This document shows, piece by piece, positions 41,628 through 50,450 of a DNA stretch of 64,000 bases. How positions within the stretch are numbered: position 1 is the stretch's first letter; every line of letters begins with the position of its first letter. The translations under genes and the position numbers were made by a program. Source of the stretch: Candidatus Bathyarchaeota archaeon (GTDB lineage: Archaea; Thermoproteota; Bathyarchaeia; Bathyarchaeales; Bathycorpusculaceae); NCBI GenBank assembly GCA_018396705.1, contig JAGTQZ010000009.1, forward strand, positions 1 through 64,000. Direction: 5' to 3'. The notes beneath the pieces are model-generated. The model made no database searches. It worked only from the letters and a program-made list of their open reading frames with translations, and was not told the origin of the DNA.

Positions 41628-42723
41628 CAGCTGTCTCCTCCCGTAATCCAATTTCTGGATAAGCAAATACGTGAACGTTTTCCGGCTGAAAACTTACAGT
41701 AACCTTCTCTCCAACGTTAAACCATTCACATGAAAGGGAAGGCATAACAGCCACAATCAAATCTTGATTTTCAAGTCTAATTTCATACCGAACATTAGTA
41801 CCTTCAAAAGCAACCCTTTCAACTAACCCAAGAATGGAGTTTACACTTCGGCTTCTGCGTCTCTCAAGGATGAATACTTCCGGCCTTACAGCTAAAACCA
41901 CCCTTTCACCTTTATTCAAGCCCCTATTCAACACTTGAACTTTCACTCCACCTCGAAGTTCAATGGTTGCCATTTTATCAGCGGCTTCTGCGATGAAGCC
42001 TTCAAGGAAGTTTGCTCCTCCAATAAAATGGGCTACGAAAATACTTTTCGGGTTCATGTAAAGCTCTTGAGGCGTGCCAACCTGCAAGACTTTTCCTTTC
42101 TTCATTATGGCTATTCTGTCAGATATTGCCATAGCCTCTGACTGGTCATGGGTTACATGTATAGCGGTTAACTCCAAGTCTTTCGCCATACGCCTAATTT
42201 CATACCTAAGCTCGTTTCTGACCTTCGCGTCCAAATGTCCCAAAGGCTCGTCTAACAACAGCAGTTTTGCACCGGCGGCCAGCGCTCTTGCAACAGCTAT
42301 TCTCTGCATCATGCCGCCGCTTAACTCGTGGGGGAAAGCATCTAACCGCTCGTGAAGCTTAACCATCTCCAAGACTTCATGGCCTATTCTCTCAGCCTTT
42401 TTCATGTCAAAACCTTTCACCCGTGGGCCATAGGTAACGTTTTCCCAAGCATTCATATGAGGGAACAATGCGAACGTTTGGAAAACAAAGCCTATGTCAC
42501 GGTCTTCTGGTGGAACGTTATTTACAAGCCTATCACCAATGTATATTTCGCCCTCATCCGGCTCGATCAAGCCGGCGATAAGCCTGAGCAATGTTGTTTT
42601 TCCACATCCGCTAGGTCCCAAAATGGAGAAATACTCTCGGTCCTTAATGTGGAGGCTGACGTTGTCTACCGCCACTATTTTACCGAACCTTTTAGTGACA
42701 TTTACTAGGCGCACATCTGGCAT
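41620..42723 (-). CDS. ABC importer ATPase (spermidine/iron/molybdate class)
   Basis: A 367-residue ATPase. Walker A is ILGPSGCGKTTLLRLIAGL near 34, and the Q-loop is FVFQTFALFPHM near 80. The signature is ELSGGMMQRIAVARALA near 133, Walker B LLLLDEPLGHLDAKVRNEL near 155, and the His switch is in AIHVTHDQSEAMA. A C-terminal OB/TOBE regulatory domain starts near residue 240. This is the CUT1/MOI class used for spermidine, Fe3+, sulfate, molybdate or thiamine. The gene starts one base after the permease stop, so the two are coupled. Confidence 0.92.
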   Translation of the reverse strand: MPDVRLVNVTKRFGKIVAVDNVSLHIKDREYFSILGPSGCGKTTLLRLIAGLIEPDEGEIYIGDRLVNNVPPEDRDIGFVFQTFALFPHMNAWENVTYGPRVKGFDMKKAERIGHEVLEMVKLHERLDAFPHELSGGMMQRIAVARALAAGAKLLLLDEPLGHLDAKVRNELRYEIRRMAKDLELTAIHVTHDQSEAMAISDRIAIMKKGKVLQVGTPQELYMNPKSIFVAHFIGGANFLEGFIAEAADKMATIELRGGVKVQVLNRGLNKGERVVLAVRPEVFILERRRSRSVNSILGLVERVAFEGTNVRYEIRLENQDLIVAVMPSLSCEWFNVGEKVTVSFQPENVHVFAYPEIGLREETAVE

Positions 42724-42724
42724 T

Positions 42725-44374
42725 TCAGTACCTTCCCTTACCCCTTACGACAAGCCTTAATGCCAATAAGATTATGAAGGAGATTAATATTAAGAAACCG
42801 CATCCTAAACCAATTTCTAAAAATTTAACAAAGCTGCCAGATTTCATCCATGTCTTAACCCAATCAACCAAAATAACCGGAGCTGTCCTGAGCTCGGTAA
42901 CCGCCAAAGTGGCACCTGTTTCGCTTACGCTTCTTGTGAAAACCATTATGGCGCCTGAAAACATCGAATATTTAGTTAAAGGGAACACTATTGTCCTAAA
43001 GACACATAATGGTTTAGCTCCCAAGGTTCTTGAGGCCTCTTCCAGCTCCATGCTTATCCTTTCAATAGCTGCTGCCATAGATCTGATAAAGTATGGATAT
43101 GTAATGGCTAGATGTGCAAAAACAAGAAGCCAGACGTCGGATATGAACGCTAATGTCTCCTTCCAAAAGAACCGCAAAGACACGCCGAGCGCTACAGACG
43201 GGACAATTATTGGAATGTCAACTAAAACGTTTAAGACTGATGAAAAGCGTCCAAGACGTTTCCTTGCCACAATTATGGCCATGGGCAAACCCATGAAAAC
43301 GTTTAAAACGGTTACGGTTGCCCCAAGAGAATATGACAAAACGAGACTTTGCCAATAATCGTCCCACGGATTAACACGGGACAAAGCCTCATGAAAGATA
43401 TTGGTTGAAAGCGCTTCAAAAGCTGGAAGAGCCGCGAAAAGTGAAGGAGCCAAAACAACCGCAAAAAAGACAAAAAGTGTTATACTGTTTCTAGTCAAGG
43501 TTGCAGTTGAATAGCTTAACTTCCTTTCCACAGTTGGCCAAGCACTTTTAATTGGCAACTTTAACCTACCGCCAAGAACACGTATCACCGCAAAAATTAG
43601 ACATGAGAAAACTATGAGGATTAGGCTTACGAACACCGTGGCTCCTACATAAGTGTCCTTTGTTTTTTGGATAAATATTGGACCGTTTTCAAAAGCTCCG
43701 GCAACCATCATGGTGGCTCCAGTTTCGGAAATAGACCTTGCAAAGGCTAGGATAAAGGCTGCAATTAGTGAAGGCTTTATGATCCCAAGCGTAACGGTTC
43801 TCGCCGTTGTGAGTGGTGGTGCGCCTAATGTTCTTGCGGCTTGCTCATACTCAATCTTATAGTCCAGCAGTGCACCCACAATCACTCTTACAACAACTGG
43901 ATAGGAGAACGTGAAATGAAGCAAAGCTACAAGAAAAACGCCCGGTGAGATCAACGGCCCCCAAAAGATCTCCGAGACCATCTTAGGATTATGCCAAAAA
44001 AGAAGAAGTGAATAGCCCAGCACTGCAGTCGGTACTATGAATGGAACATCGGCAAGCGTGTCTAGAACGTTTATCCATTTAGATTTGCTGCGAGCTATAA
44101 GCCAAGCCATCGGGATTCCGGCAGCAACATCTAAAGCCGATACGAGCACAGCTACAACAAAAGAATTCTTCACGGCATTTAACGCACCAGCCAAAAGTTC
44201 TGCATTGCCAAAAATTTCTTCCATAGCTCCCCACTTAATTATTATGCCCAAAATAGGCGGAACCAAAATCAAAGCAAAAAACAACACAACAGCCGTTAAA
44301 TACACTCCATATTTAGCTATCGTTTTTGCGGAAAGCCTATCCAACTTATCCAAGATCTTTCTCGGCAAACTCAC
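42725..44374 (-). CDS. Fused double-domain ABC importer permease
   Basis: A 549-residue protein with two tandem permease domains, each with six or so helices. Each ends in an EAA loop: EYEQAARTLGAPPLTTARTV near residue 174 and ELEEASRTLGAKPLCVFRTI near 463. The double-domain form is typical of FbpB (Fe3+) and ThiP (thiamine) types. It pairs with the ATPase just downstream. No periplasmic binding protein is encoded next to it, so the substrate is unknown. The ATG start is at 44374. Confidence 0.92.
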   Translation of the reverse strand: MSLPRKILDKLDRLSAKTIAKYGVYLTAVVLFFALILVPPILGIIIKWGAMEEIFGNAELLAGALNAVKNSFVVAVLVSALDVAAGIPMAWLIARSKSKWINVLDTLADVPFIVPTAVLGYSLLLFWHNPKMVSEIFWGPLISPGVFLVALLHFTFSYPVVVRVIVGALLDYKIEYEQAARTLGAPPLTTARTVTLGIIKPSLIAAFILAFARSISETGATMMVAGAFENGPIFIQKTKDTYVGATVFVSLILIVFSCLIFAVIRVLGGRLKLPIKSAWPTVERKLSYSTATLTRNSITLFVFFAVVLAPSLFAALPAFEALSTNIFHEALSRVNPWDDYWQSLVLSYSLGATVTVLNVFMGLPMAIIVARKRLGRFSSVLNVLVDIPIIVPSVALGVSLRFFWKETLAFISDVWLLVFAHLAITYPYFIRSMAAAIERISMELEEASRTLGAKPLCVFRTIVFPLTKYSMFSGAIMVFTRSVSETGATLAVTELRTAPVILVDWVKTWMKSGSFVKFLEIGLGCGFLILISFIILLALRLVVRGKGRY

Positions 44375-44743
44375 CAGCCTTAAACCAAATTAAACAGTCA
44401 ACCGTATTTCTTTTCCAATTCGCCAGAATCCGTTGATAAACCTTCCGTATAAAAACAATTAATTACCTTGGTCTTTAGGGTAAGTTAAAAATGTCAAGGT
44501 CGTTGCTATAATCTTAATGAAACATGTAACACCAGAATTGTTGGGCTAAACCATCCGTTGTAAAAACTACGTTTGATTAGTTAAGAAATTAACTACGTAC
44601 AAAACAGTCTATGAAGAATGCCCTTGACCTACGTCACCTGATCTTCAGAAAAACTTAAAATAAAACACCAATAGTGAGTAAAGAAAAAACAATGAATGTT
44701 TCAAGTCAAGAGTTTTTGAGTGCTGGTGAATCATATGTTTTTC
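44375..44743. other. 369-base intergenic region, possible binding-protein relic
   Basis: No intact gene. On the minus strand 44395-44480 reads VINCFYTEGLSTDSGELEKKYG then TGA, closed by a stop a few codons upstream. The ending resembles C-termini of ABC substrate-binding proteins (SGELEKKYG), and its position upstream of the permease gene is where such a gene would lie. The fragment is short and could be chance. The rest is AT-rich, with a promoter expected for the permease gene; no repeat or RNA gene is seen. Confidence 0.3.
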
Positions 44744-45511
44744 TTAAGTAGTTCGATCGAATTTCTTAAGTATCTCTTCGAATATTTTTGAGTGAGTTTC
44801 CTTTCCTTCGTATGATGGAAGGAACCATGTCATTTCCTGCAAGTTTCTGGCGATAACCGGTATCCAATCGTGGGGAATAGATATTATAATGTAACCTTCT
44901 GGAGGTTCTTTCAACACCTTGGAACCGAAAGTCATTCCACTTACTATATAGTTGACTTTTCCGCTAATGTATGGATAGGCAAAAAGCCAAGCACATCCCA
45001 AAACAAACGAGTGTTTAGAAACCCACGGCTCCCCTGTTGAGTAGCTCATAGCTCTCAAGATTAATTCTGCTTGACTAATGTTAGCGGTAACCATCAATAG
45101 GTCAGGGTTAAATGTTAACTTATCAATTGGGGAAAATACTACGTAATTAACAGTACCAGGCTTTAAAAATGGAACGTAGAAATAAAGTCTTGCATTAGCC
45201 CGCGGGTCTTGAAAAATCTTTAATTCAGGTCCTATTAGACCGCTTTCAGCGAAGGGTGGAAAACTCTCCATTCCTAGAACTTTTTTACCATAGCAATCCT
45301 CATTTTCCTTCCCTATGTAAAACGGCTGACCTGTTTTTTGCGCTTCACCTAGACACTCGCAGAGTTTTAATTCTTTGCTTAGCTGTTTGAAACCTTCCGG
45401 CTTCAAATACGAAAATTTTACACCAACCGGCTTTCTCTCTAAGTTAAGTTTATCAAACATCTCTAAGTAAGACATGTTATATTTTTGTTTATTTTTCATA
45501 TTTTCCCTCAA
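44744..45511 (-). CDS. DUF169-family protein
   Basis: A 255-residue protein. LERKPVGVKFSYLKPEGFK near residue 24 is the DUF169 start (RkPVgVkf). It continues with CECLGEAQKTGQPFYIGKENEDCYG, a Cys-bearing loop, and GFP-like MESFPPFAESGLIGPELKIF. Later come YVVFSPIDKLTFNPDLLMVTA and LGCAWLFAYPYISGKVNYIVSGMTFG, both family features. DUF169 proteins are common in anaerobes and their function is unknown. The conserved Cys residues suggest metal binding (inference). The start may also be the Met at residue 5 or 13. It opens the catabolic island on the minus strand, downstream of the SDR gene. Confidence 0.8.
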   Translation of the reverse strand: MRENMKNKQKYNMSYLEMFDKLNLERKPVGVKFSYLKPEGFKQLSKELKLCECLGEAQKTGQPFYIGKENEDCYGKKVLGMESFPPFAESGLIGPELKIFQDPRANARLYFYVPFLKPGTVNYVVFSPIDKLTFNPDLLMVTANISQAELILRAMSYSTGEPWVSKHSFVLGCAWLFAYPYISGKVNYIVSGMTFGSKVLKEPPEGYIIISIPHDWIPVIARNLQEMTWFLPSYEGKETHSKIFEEILKKFDRTT

Positions 45512-45630
45512 GGTAGCTGAGATGTATCAAATTCTGTTTATTTAAGTCTTGCGTTTTTTGAGGTAAGAGATATTAAAAAATACAATAAAAAACAGAAAGA
45601 AAATTTCAACATTTCTCAACGATTTGAGTT

Positions 45631-46395
45631 TTACTGGGCCGTGAACCCCCCGTCAACAACGATGTTTATTCCAGTTATGTGTGAAGCGTCGTCGGACAAT
45701 AAAAACGCGATAACCGACGCTATTTCATCAGCCGTAGCTAACCTATTCAATGGTACTGATTGTCGCAATTTTTCTGCATGCTCAGGAGTTTCCTTCCAAA
45801 TTGATTGTAGGAGTGGTGTATTAACGAAGCCGGGAGAAATAGAGTTTACCCTTATGTTGTACTTGGCGTAATCCACTGCAAATAACCTCGTAACGGAAAG
45901 CAAGGCTCCTTTGCTGGCAGTATATCCTACACCAGGGAGAGCTACACACGCTGCAACCGACGATAGATTAACAATTGAGCCTTTACCGGACTCAATCATG
46001 TATGGCAGAGCATATTTAGTGCACAAAAGGACACCCATAAGATTCACACGTAAAATTTTTTCCCACACTTCCGGCTTACCTTCATGAACTAACCTCGTGT
46101 CATTTGCGGGGTCAATGATTCCTGCGTTATTAACTAAACCCTGTATTAAACCTAAATCCGATACTATCCGCTTAAAGACTTCTTTGACGTCCTTTTCTTT
46201 ACTAACATCCATGTGGTAATATTTAGCTACAAGATTTTTTCCGCGCAGGTCTTTAACAACTTCTCCCCCAAGTCCATCTTGCACATCGCAAACAGCTACT
46301 TTTGCCCCTTCGCTGGCACATCTAATAGCGGTTGCCTTTCCAATACCACTGGCACCTCCGGTGACAACAACAACCATTCCCTCCAATCTTTTCAT
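45631..46395 (-). CDS. Short-chain dehydrogenase/reductase
   Basis: A 254-residue classical SDR. The cofactor motif is VTGGASGIGKATAIRCA near residue 11, and CDVQDGL after strand 2 puts an acidic residue where NAD is preferred. NNAG lies near 88, the catalytic Ser is in NLSSVAACVALPG, the Tyr-Lys pair in YTASKGALL, and SPGFVNTPLL and GINIVVDGGF close it. Substrates could be a secondary alcohol/ketone or a 3-hydroxyacyl-CoA. In this island, oxidation of an alcohol to the ketone used by the carboxylase is an attractive guess. Confidence 0.92.
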   Translation of the reverse strand: MKRLEGMVVVVTGGASGIGKATAIRCASEGAKVAVCDVQDGLGGEVVKDLRGKNLVAKYYHMDVSKEKDVKEVFKRIVSDLGLIQGLVNNAGIIDPANDTRLVHEGKPEVWEKILRVNLMGVLLCTKYALPYMIESGKGSIVNLSSVAACVALPGVGYTASKGALLSVTRLFAVDYAKYNIRVNSISPGFVNTPLLQSIWKETPEHAEKLRQSVPLNRLATADEIASVIAFLLSDDASHITGINIVVDGGFTAQ

Positions 46396-46632
46396 TTTGT
46401 CTTCCTCCTAAAAGTTCTAACATTCTGTATTTCAACTTATTAATTTAATGTTCGTATATAGCTTTTGCTATTAGCTTCTTAAGTCGTTTGAGTTACTTAG
46501 CAGAGATGTTAACTTAGCCATAATCAAGTCTTCGTTTCATACACAATTTTTAAAAGTGTTATAAGATTTTATAATCATGGTGTTATGATGTTATATTAAA
46601 AAATAAAATGAAATGAGAAGAGTTGATTTAAG

Positions 46633-47988
46633 ATGGATCCAAAAGAAGAGTACAAGAAAAAATTGAGATCACCTGAAGACGTTGCAAAGCTAATAACGCC
46701 CGGCATGTGGCTAGGAATGGGTAACCTTTCTGCTATCGGATGGCTTTTCGAAAAAGCTTTAGCTGAAAGGTTGTCAGAGCTGGAGGATATTAAATTATGG
46801 CTTGAGATACCGCTTAAACCACTAAAATGTCTCGAAAAAGACAAAGAGGGGAGGGTCTTTTCAGTATATACAGGATTTTTAAGCGAATTTTTACGTGGAA
46901 GACCAAAAGTCTATTATTGGCCAGGACAGTTGGGACAGTACCCGCATTTGTTTAGAGAGGGCTATCTAAAGGTTGATGTAGCCATTAAAACCGTAACACC
47001 GATGGATAAGAGAGGTTTCTTCAACTTTTCCACAGACATTACTTACAGCAGGGCAATGTTCGAGTCGGCAAAGATAAAAATTGTTGAGGTGAATGAAAGC
47101 TTTCCTTGGGTTCCAGGAGGTTACGATGAATGCATACATGTCTCTGAAGTCGATTATATTATAGAAAACCATGAGGACAAAATTTTTGAATTACCGATAC
47201 GGCCTCCATCAGATATAGAGAATAAGATAGCCGAAAATATTCTTAATATTTTGCCAAAACCGCTTGACGGTCTGACATTGCAAATTGGCATAGGGGGGCT
47301 TCCTGATGCGGTCTGTAGGATGCTGGAGGAAATGGGTGCTAAAGACTTAGGGGTACACTCGGAAATGTTAAGCGAAGGTATATTCAGGCTCGCAGAAGCA
47401 GGTATAATAACTGGTAGGAAGAAAAGTTTCTTGCCTGGGAAGATTGTACATACATTCGCCTTGGGAAGTAGGAAAATGTATGATTGGTTAGATCATAATC
47501 CAATGGTAGCTGGATATCCGTCTGACTTCGTTAATGACATAGTGGTAATAGCCCTAAATCATAAGGTAGTTTCCATAAATTCAGCTCTAGAAGTTGATTT
47601 GACAGGACAAGTCAACGCTGAATCTATTGGGCCTATGGAGTTTTCAGGGGTTGGGGGGCAATCTGCTTGGACTTATGCCCCCTCTTATCGTTCTCCGAAA
47701 GCTATGCCACCAATAGGCTGGCCTTCAAGTATTTCAATTATTGCATTACCATCAACATATTTTGATAAAAAAACTAATCAATTGGCCTCTAGAATAGTTC
47801 CTATGTTAAGACTCGGAAGCGCGGTGACAACGCAAAGGACAAACACGATGTATGTGGTCACGGAATACGGTGCAGCCAAACTAAAAGGCAAAAGCGTTAA
47901 AGAAAGAGCCCAAGAACTCATCAAAATAGCGCATCCAGATTTCAGAGAGCAGCTAACTAAGGAAGCAGAAAAGCTTGGTTTTATCTGA
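46633..47988 (+). CDS. Acetyl-CoA hydrolase/transferase-family CoA-transferase
   Basis: A 451-residue protein. Its N-terminal domain starts YKKKLRSPEDVAKLITPGMWLGMGN. The second domain has LQIGIGGLPDAVCRMLEEMG near 217 and, near 317, NSALEVDLTGQVNAESIG, in which the Glu of the E-x-DLTGQ motif is the expected catalytic residue. GVGGQSAWTYA follows and the end is TEYGAAKLKGKSVKERAQEL. Family members move CoA between acetyl-CoA and acids such as 4-hydroxybutyrate, succinate or propionate. Here it could activate a keto acid such as acetoacetate (inference). It is 17 bases upstream of the thiolase gene. Confidence 0.9.
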   Translation: MDPKEEYKKKLRSPEDVAKLITPGMWLGMGNLSAIGWLFEKALAERLSELEDIKLWLEIPLKPLKCLEKDKEGRVFSVYTGFLSEFLRGRPKVYYWPGQLGQYPHLFREGYLKVDVAIKTVTPMDKRGFFNFSTDITYSRAMFESAKIKIVEVNESFPWVPGGYDECIHVSEVDYIIENHEDKIFELPIRPPSDIENKIAENILNILPKPLDGLTLQIGIGGLPDAVCRMLEEMGAKDLGVHSEMLSEGIFRLAEAGIITGRKKSFLPGKIVHTFALGSRKMYDWLDHNPMVAGYPSDFVNDIVVIALNHKVVSINSALEVDLTGQVNAESIGPMEFSGVGGQSAWTYAPSYRSPKAMPPIGWPSSISIIALPSTYFDKKTNQLASRIVPMLRLGSAVTTQRTNTMYVVTEYGAAKLKGKSVKERAQELIKIAHPDFREQLTKEAEKLGFI

Positions 47989-48005
47989 AAGCGGAGGATT
48001 TAAAG

Positions 48006-49205
48006 TTGCGCAATGTAGCCGTGGTAGGAGTTGGCCATAGCCAGTTTGGCAGCAGGTTTGATGTGAGAATTGAAGAATTAGCCTTCGAAGCTGTGAAAGA
48101 GGCTATGGAAGACGCTAACATTGAGGCTAAGGATATAGAGTTCTTAGTACTTGGGTGTGCTGGTGTTTGGAGTGCCGAAGATTCTCCAGCTTTTATTTGC
48201 TCAGATTATTGCGGGATTCTCCCCAAAGGCAGTATGCGGGTTGAAGCTATGTGTGCTACTGGAAGTGCCGCAACGTTTGTTGGATATAATGCTGTTGCCA
48301 GCGGATTTGCAGATTTAGTGCTAGTTCTTGGAGTTGAAAAGATGCATGAACTGCCCAGTTTACTTCAAGTAGAGCGAATGGGTAGAGGAGGAAGCTTCCT
48401 TTGGGAATTTGAAAACTTTGGATTAACTTTTCCAGGGTACTATGCGTTGCATGCAACTCGTTACATGTCACAATACGGTTTGAAAGAAGAGGACCTGGCT
48501 GAAGTCGCAGTAAAAAATCATTACTATGGCGCAATGAATCCCAAGGCGCAGTTTAGGAAAACCATAACGGTTGAGATGGTTATGCAGTCAAGATATGTTG
48601 CCTGGCCGTTAAAACTTTTTGACTGTTGTCCATTAACAGACGGTTCATGCGCATTGTTGCTGGCAAGTGAAGACATCGCCAAGAAACTGACTGATACTCC
48701 AATATGGATAAGCTCTATTGGCGTTTCGACGGGAGAAAGTACATTGAGCGCACGACCAGATTACTGTGGTTTTGGCAGTGCTGTAGAAGCTGCAAAGCAA
48801 GTTTACAAAATGGCTGGCATAGATTCTGATAAGCCTTTCAAGCACTTGGACGTTGTGAATGTGCATGATTGTTTCACGATAGCCGAAATCATGGCTTACG
48901 AGGATTTGGGATTCTGCAAAAGAGGGGAGGGTGTAAAACTCGTGAGGGAAAAACAGACATATAATGGCGGTATTATCCCAGTTAACATGGATGGAGGTTT
49001 AAAGGCCAAAGGTCATCCTATAGGCGCCACTGGTTGCTCAATGATTTACACGTTAACAAAACAACTTAGACAAGAATATGGTAAATATGCAAATCCCTCT
49101 GCACAAGTTACTATCAGAAATGGTAGGGCGCTAGCCCATAATATCGGGGGAGCTGGCCATTATGCGTATGTAACGTTGCTTTCACTCGAAAAACCAAGTA
49201 GATGA
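48006..49205 (+). CDS. Thiolase-family acetyl-CoA acyltransferase
   Basis: A 399-residue protein of the archaeal SCP2-like thiolase group. VAVVGVGHSQFGSR starts it, and the nucleophilic Cys83 is in EAMCATGSAATFVGYN. The catalytic His are in DVVNVHDCFTIAEI and KAKGHPIGATGCSM, and GGAGHYA closes it. It cleaves or makes beta-ketoacyl-CoA such as acetoacetyl-CoA. The TTG start is preceded by GCGGAGG. The DUF35 gene follows after 13 bases; such pairs work as a thiolase/OB-fold complex in archaea. A role in mevalonate synthesis is possible, but no HMG-CoA synthase gene is present. Confidence 0.92.
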   Translation: MRNVAVVGVGHSQFGSRFDVRIEELAFEAVKEAMEDANIEAKDIEFLVLGCAGVWSAEDSPAFICSDYCGILPKGSMRVEAMCATGSAATFVGYNAVASGFADLVLVLGVEKMHELPSLLQVERMGRGGSFLWEFENFGLTFPGYYALHATRYMSQYGLKEEDLAEVAVKNHYYGAMNPKAQFRKTITVEMVMQSRYVAWPLKLFDCCPLTDGSCALLLASEDIAKKLTDTPIWISSIGVSTGESTLSARPDYCGFGSAVEAAKQVYKMAGIDSDKPFKHLDVVNVHDCFTIAEIMAYEDLGFCKRGEGVKLVREKQTYNGGIIPVNMDGGLKAKGHPIGATGCSMIYTLTKQLRQEYGKYANPSAQVTIRNGRALAHNIGGAGHYAYVTLLSLEKPSR

Positions 49206-49218
49206 GGAAGGTGGTAAA

Positions 49219-49728
49219 TTGTCCGAGTTGTTTGAAAAAGCTAAAGAGAATATAAAAACGAAAGGTTTACCAATAGTCGAAGATGAAAGAACCTTAATGC
49301 CGCTATACATAAGTCTGCGTGTGTTTCCGCTTAGATATCAAATAGGAATAGCAAAAATCCAAAAGTTTTTTGAAGGACTTAAAAAAGGCAAGGTTTATGC
49401 AACTCAATGTAACAAATGTGCTAAAAAATTCTTTCCGCCACGTGCAGTTTGTCCTACATGCCTAAACTCCAATGTAAGCTGGGTTGAAGTGAATTGTGAA
49501 GGAGAACTTTTAACGTATACCATAATAACTGTCAAGCCTCCATCATTTGCCCATTACAAAGATTACGTGGTAGGCATAGCCCAACTTAAAGATGGACTAA
49601 AGGTCCTAGCATGGGTTAACGTGGATGATCCAAAGAAGTTAAAGCCTGGGACACAAGTACGTCTAACTACAACAAAAAGGGATCCTGAAGGATATGTAAC
49701 ATATGAATTAGTTCCGATATCCCTCTAA
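49219..49728 (+). CDS. Zn-ribbon/OB-fold (DUF35) acyl-CoA-binding protein
   Basis: A 169-residue protein. An N-terminal helical part precedes the zinc ribbon CNKCAKKFFPPRAVCPTC (residues about 66-83). The OB fold then has CEGELLTYTIITVKPPSFAH, YVVGIAQLKDGLKVLAWVNV and PGTQVRLTTTKRDPEG. In archaea, DUF35 proteins bridge thiolase and HMG-CoA synthase and hold the CoA arm. Here only thiolase is next to it, so it probably serves that enzyme. The start is TTG at 49219 after GGTGG. Confidence 0.9.
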   Translation: MSELFEKAKENIKTKGLPIVEDERTLMPLYISLRVFPLRYQIGIAKIQKFFEGLKKGKVYATQCNKCAKKFFPPRAVCPTCLNSNVSWVEVNCEGELLTYTIITVKPPSFAHYKDYVVGIAQLKDGLKVLAWVNVDDPKKLKPGTQVRLTTTKRDPEGYVTYELVPISL

Positions 49729-49777
49729 CTTTTAAGTATGTAAAAACTTAAATTTTATTTGTTCATAAAATAATTGT

Positions 49778-50332
49778 ATGGCCAAATCTGAAGAATTTAA
49801 AATTTTAAACAAGGCTTACGAACTTGGCTTTAAATATGAGAAGTTCAACAAGAATTGTGCTCAATGTACTTTTGCCGCTGTTTTAGACGCCTTAAACGTT
49901 GATTATGACGAAAAAACGTTTAAAGCTACCACTGGACTCGGTGGAGGCGGCGGGTTGACTGGAAGCGGGTCTTGTGGGGGTTTTTCGGGCGGTGCTATGG
50001 CGATAGGTTATATACTTGGAAGGGGACTGGAAGGCTTTAGGAACCTTAAGGCAAAACCCGATGAATGCTTACGTGCTTTGGTCTTAGTAAAAAAGCTGCA
50101 TGACAAATTTATTGAGAGCTATGGAAGTATACTGTGTTGTGACGTGCAGAAAAAAATGTTTGGAAGAACTTTTCAAATGATTAAGCGGGAAGGAGATAAG
50201 ATAATAATAACGATGGATGAATTTGAAAATGCTGGTGCACATGCAGATAAGGGGTGTCCCGTGGTAGTTGGGATGGCTGCAAGGTGGACTGTGGAGATTT
50301 TATTACGTGAGATAACTAAAAATGAACTTTAG
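49778..50332 (+). CDS. C_GCAxxG_C_C-family protein
   Basis: A 184-residue protein with the family's Cys/Gly pattern. NCAQCTFAAVLDALNV near residue 28 supplies the first Cys pair, GLGGGGGLTGSGSCGGFSGG near 57 the glycine-rich centre with Cys, and ILCCDVQKKMFG near 125 and KGCPVVVGMAAR near 161 the later Cys. Members may bind a metal or undergo disulfide exchange; the biochemical function is not established. It has AT-rich promoter-like sequence before its ATG and separates the thiolase genes from the carboxylase genes. Confidence 0.8.
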   Translation: MAKSEEFKILNKAYELGFKYEKFNKNCAQCTFAAVLDALNVDYDEKTFKATTGLGGGGGLTGSGSCGGFSGGAMAIGYILGRGLEGFRNLKAKPDECLRALVLVKKLHDKFIESYGSILCCDVQKKMFGRTFQMIKREGDKIIITMDEFENAGAHADKGCPVVVGMAARWTVEILLREITKNEL

Positions 50333-50390
50333 ATGTTTTCCCAAGAAAGGTTTAGACAAAATTATCATTTGTAATGAAAGTGTAGGCAAA

Positions 50391-50399
50391 GCTTAAAAG
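50391..50399 (+). promoter_or_regulatory. TATA-like box before the carboxylase operon
   Basis: GCTTAAAAG at 50391-50399 would start transcription around 50420, leaving a 5' leader of about 30 bases that contains the GAGGTTGAAGG ribosome site before ATG 50451. A second AT-rich stretch at 50417-50426 is an alternative. Confidence 0.35.
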
Positions 50400-50450
50400 T
50401 TGAAGGAAATATTTTTCTTAAATATATTCTGTATTTACGAGGTTGAAGGC

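Noticed and set aside
48006-49728. Thiolase and DUF35 genes as part of the mevalonate pathway
   Set aside because: No HMG-CoA synthase gene is adjacent, and the CoA-transferase and carboxylase context points to catabolism; not excluded, but less likely.
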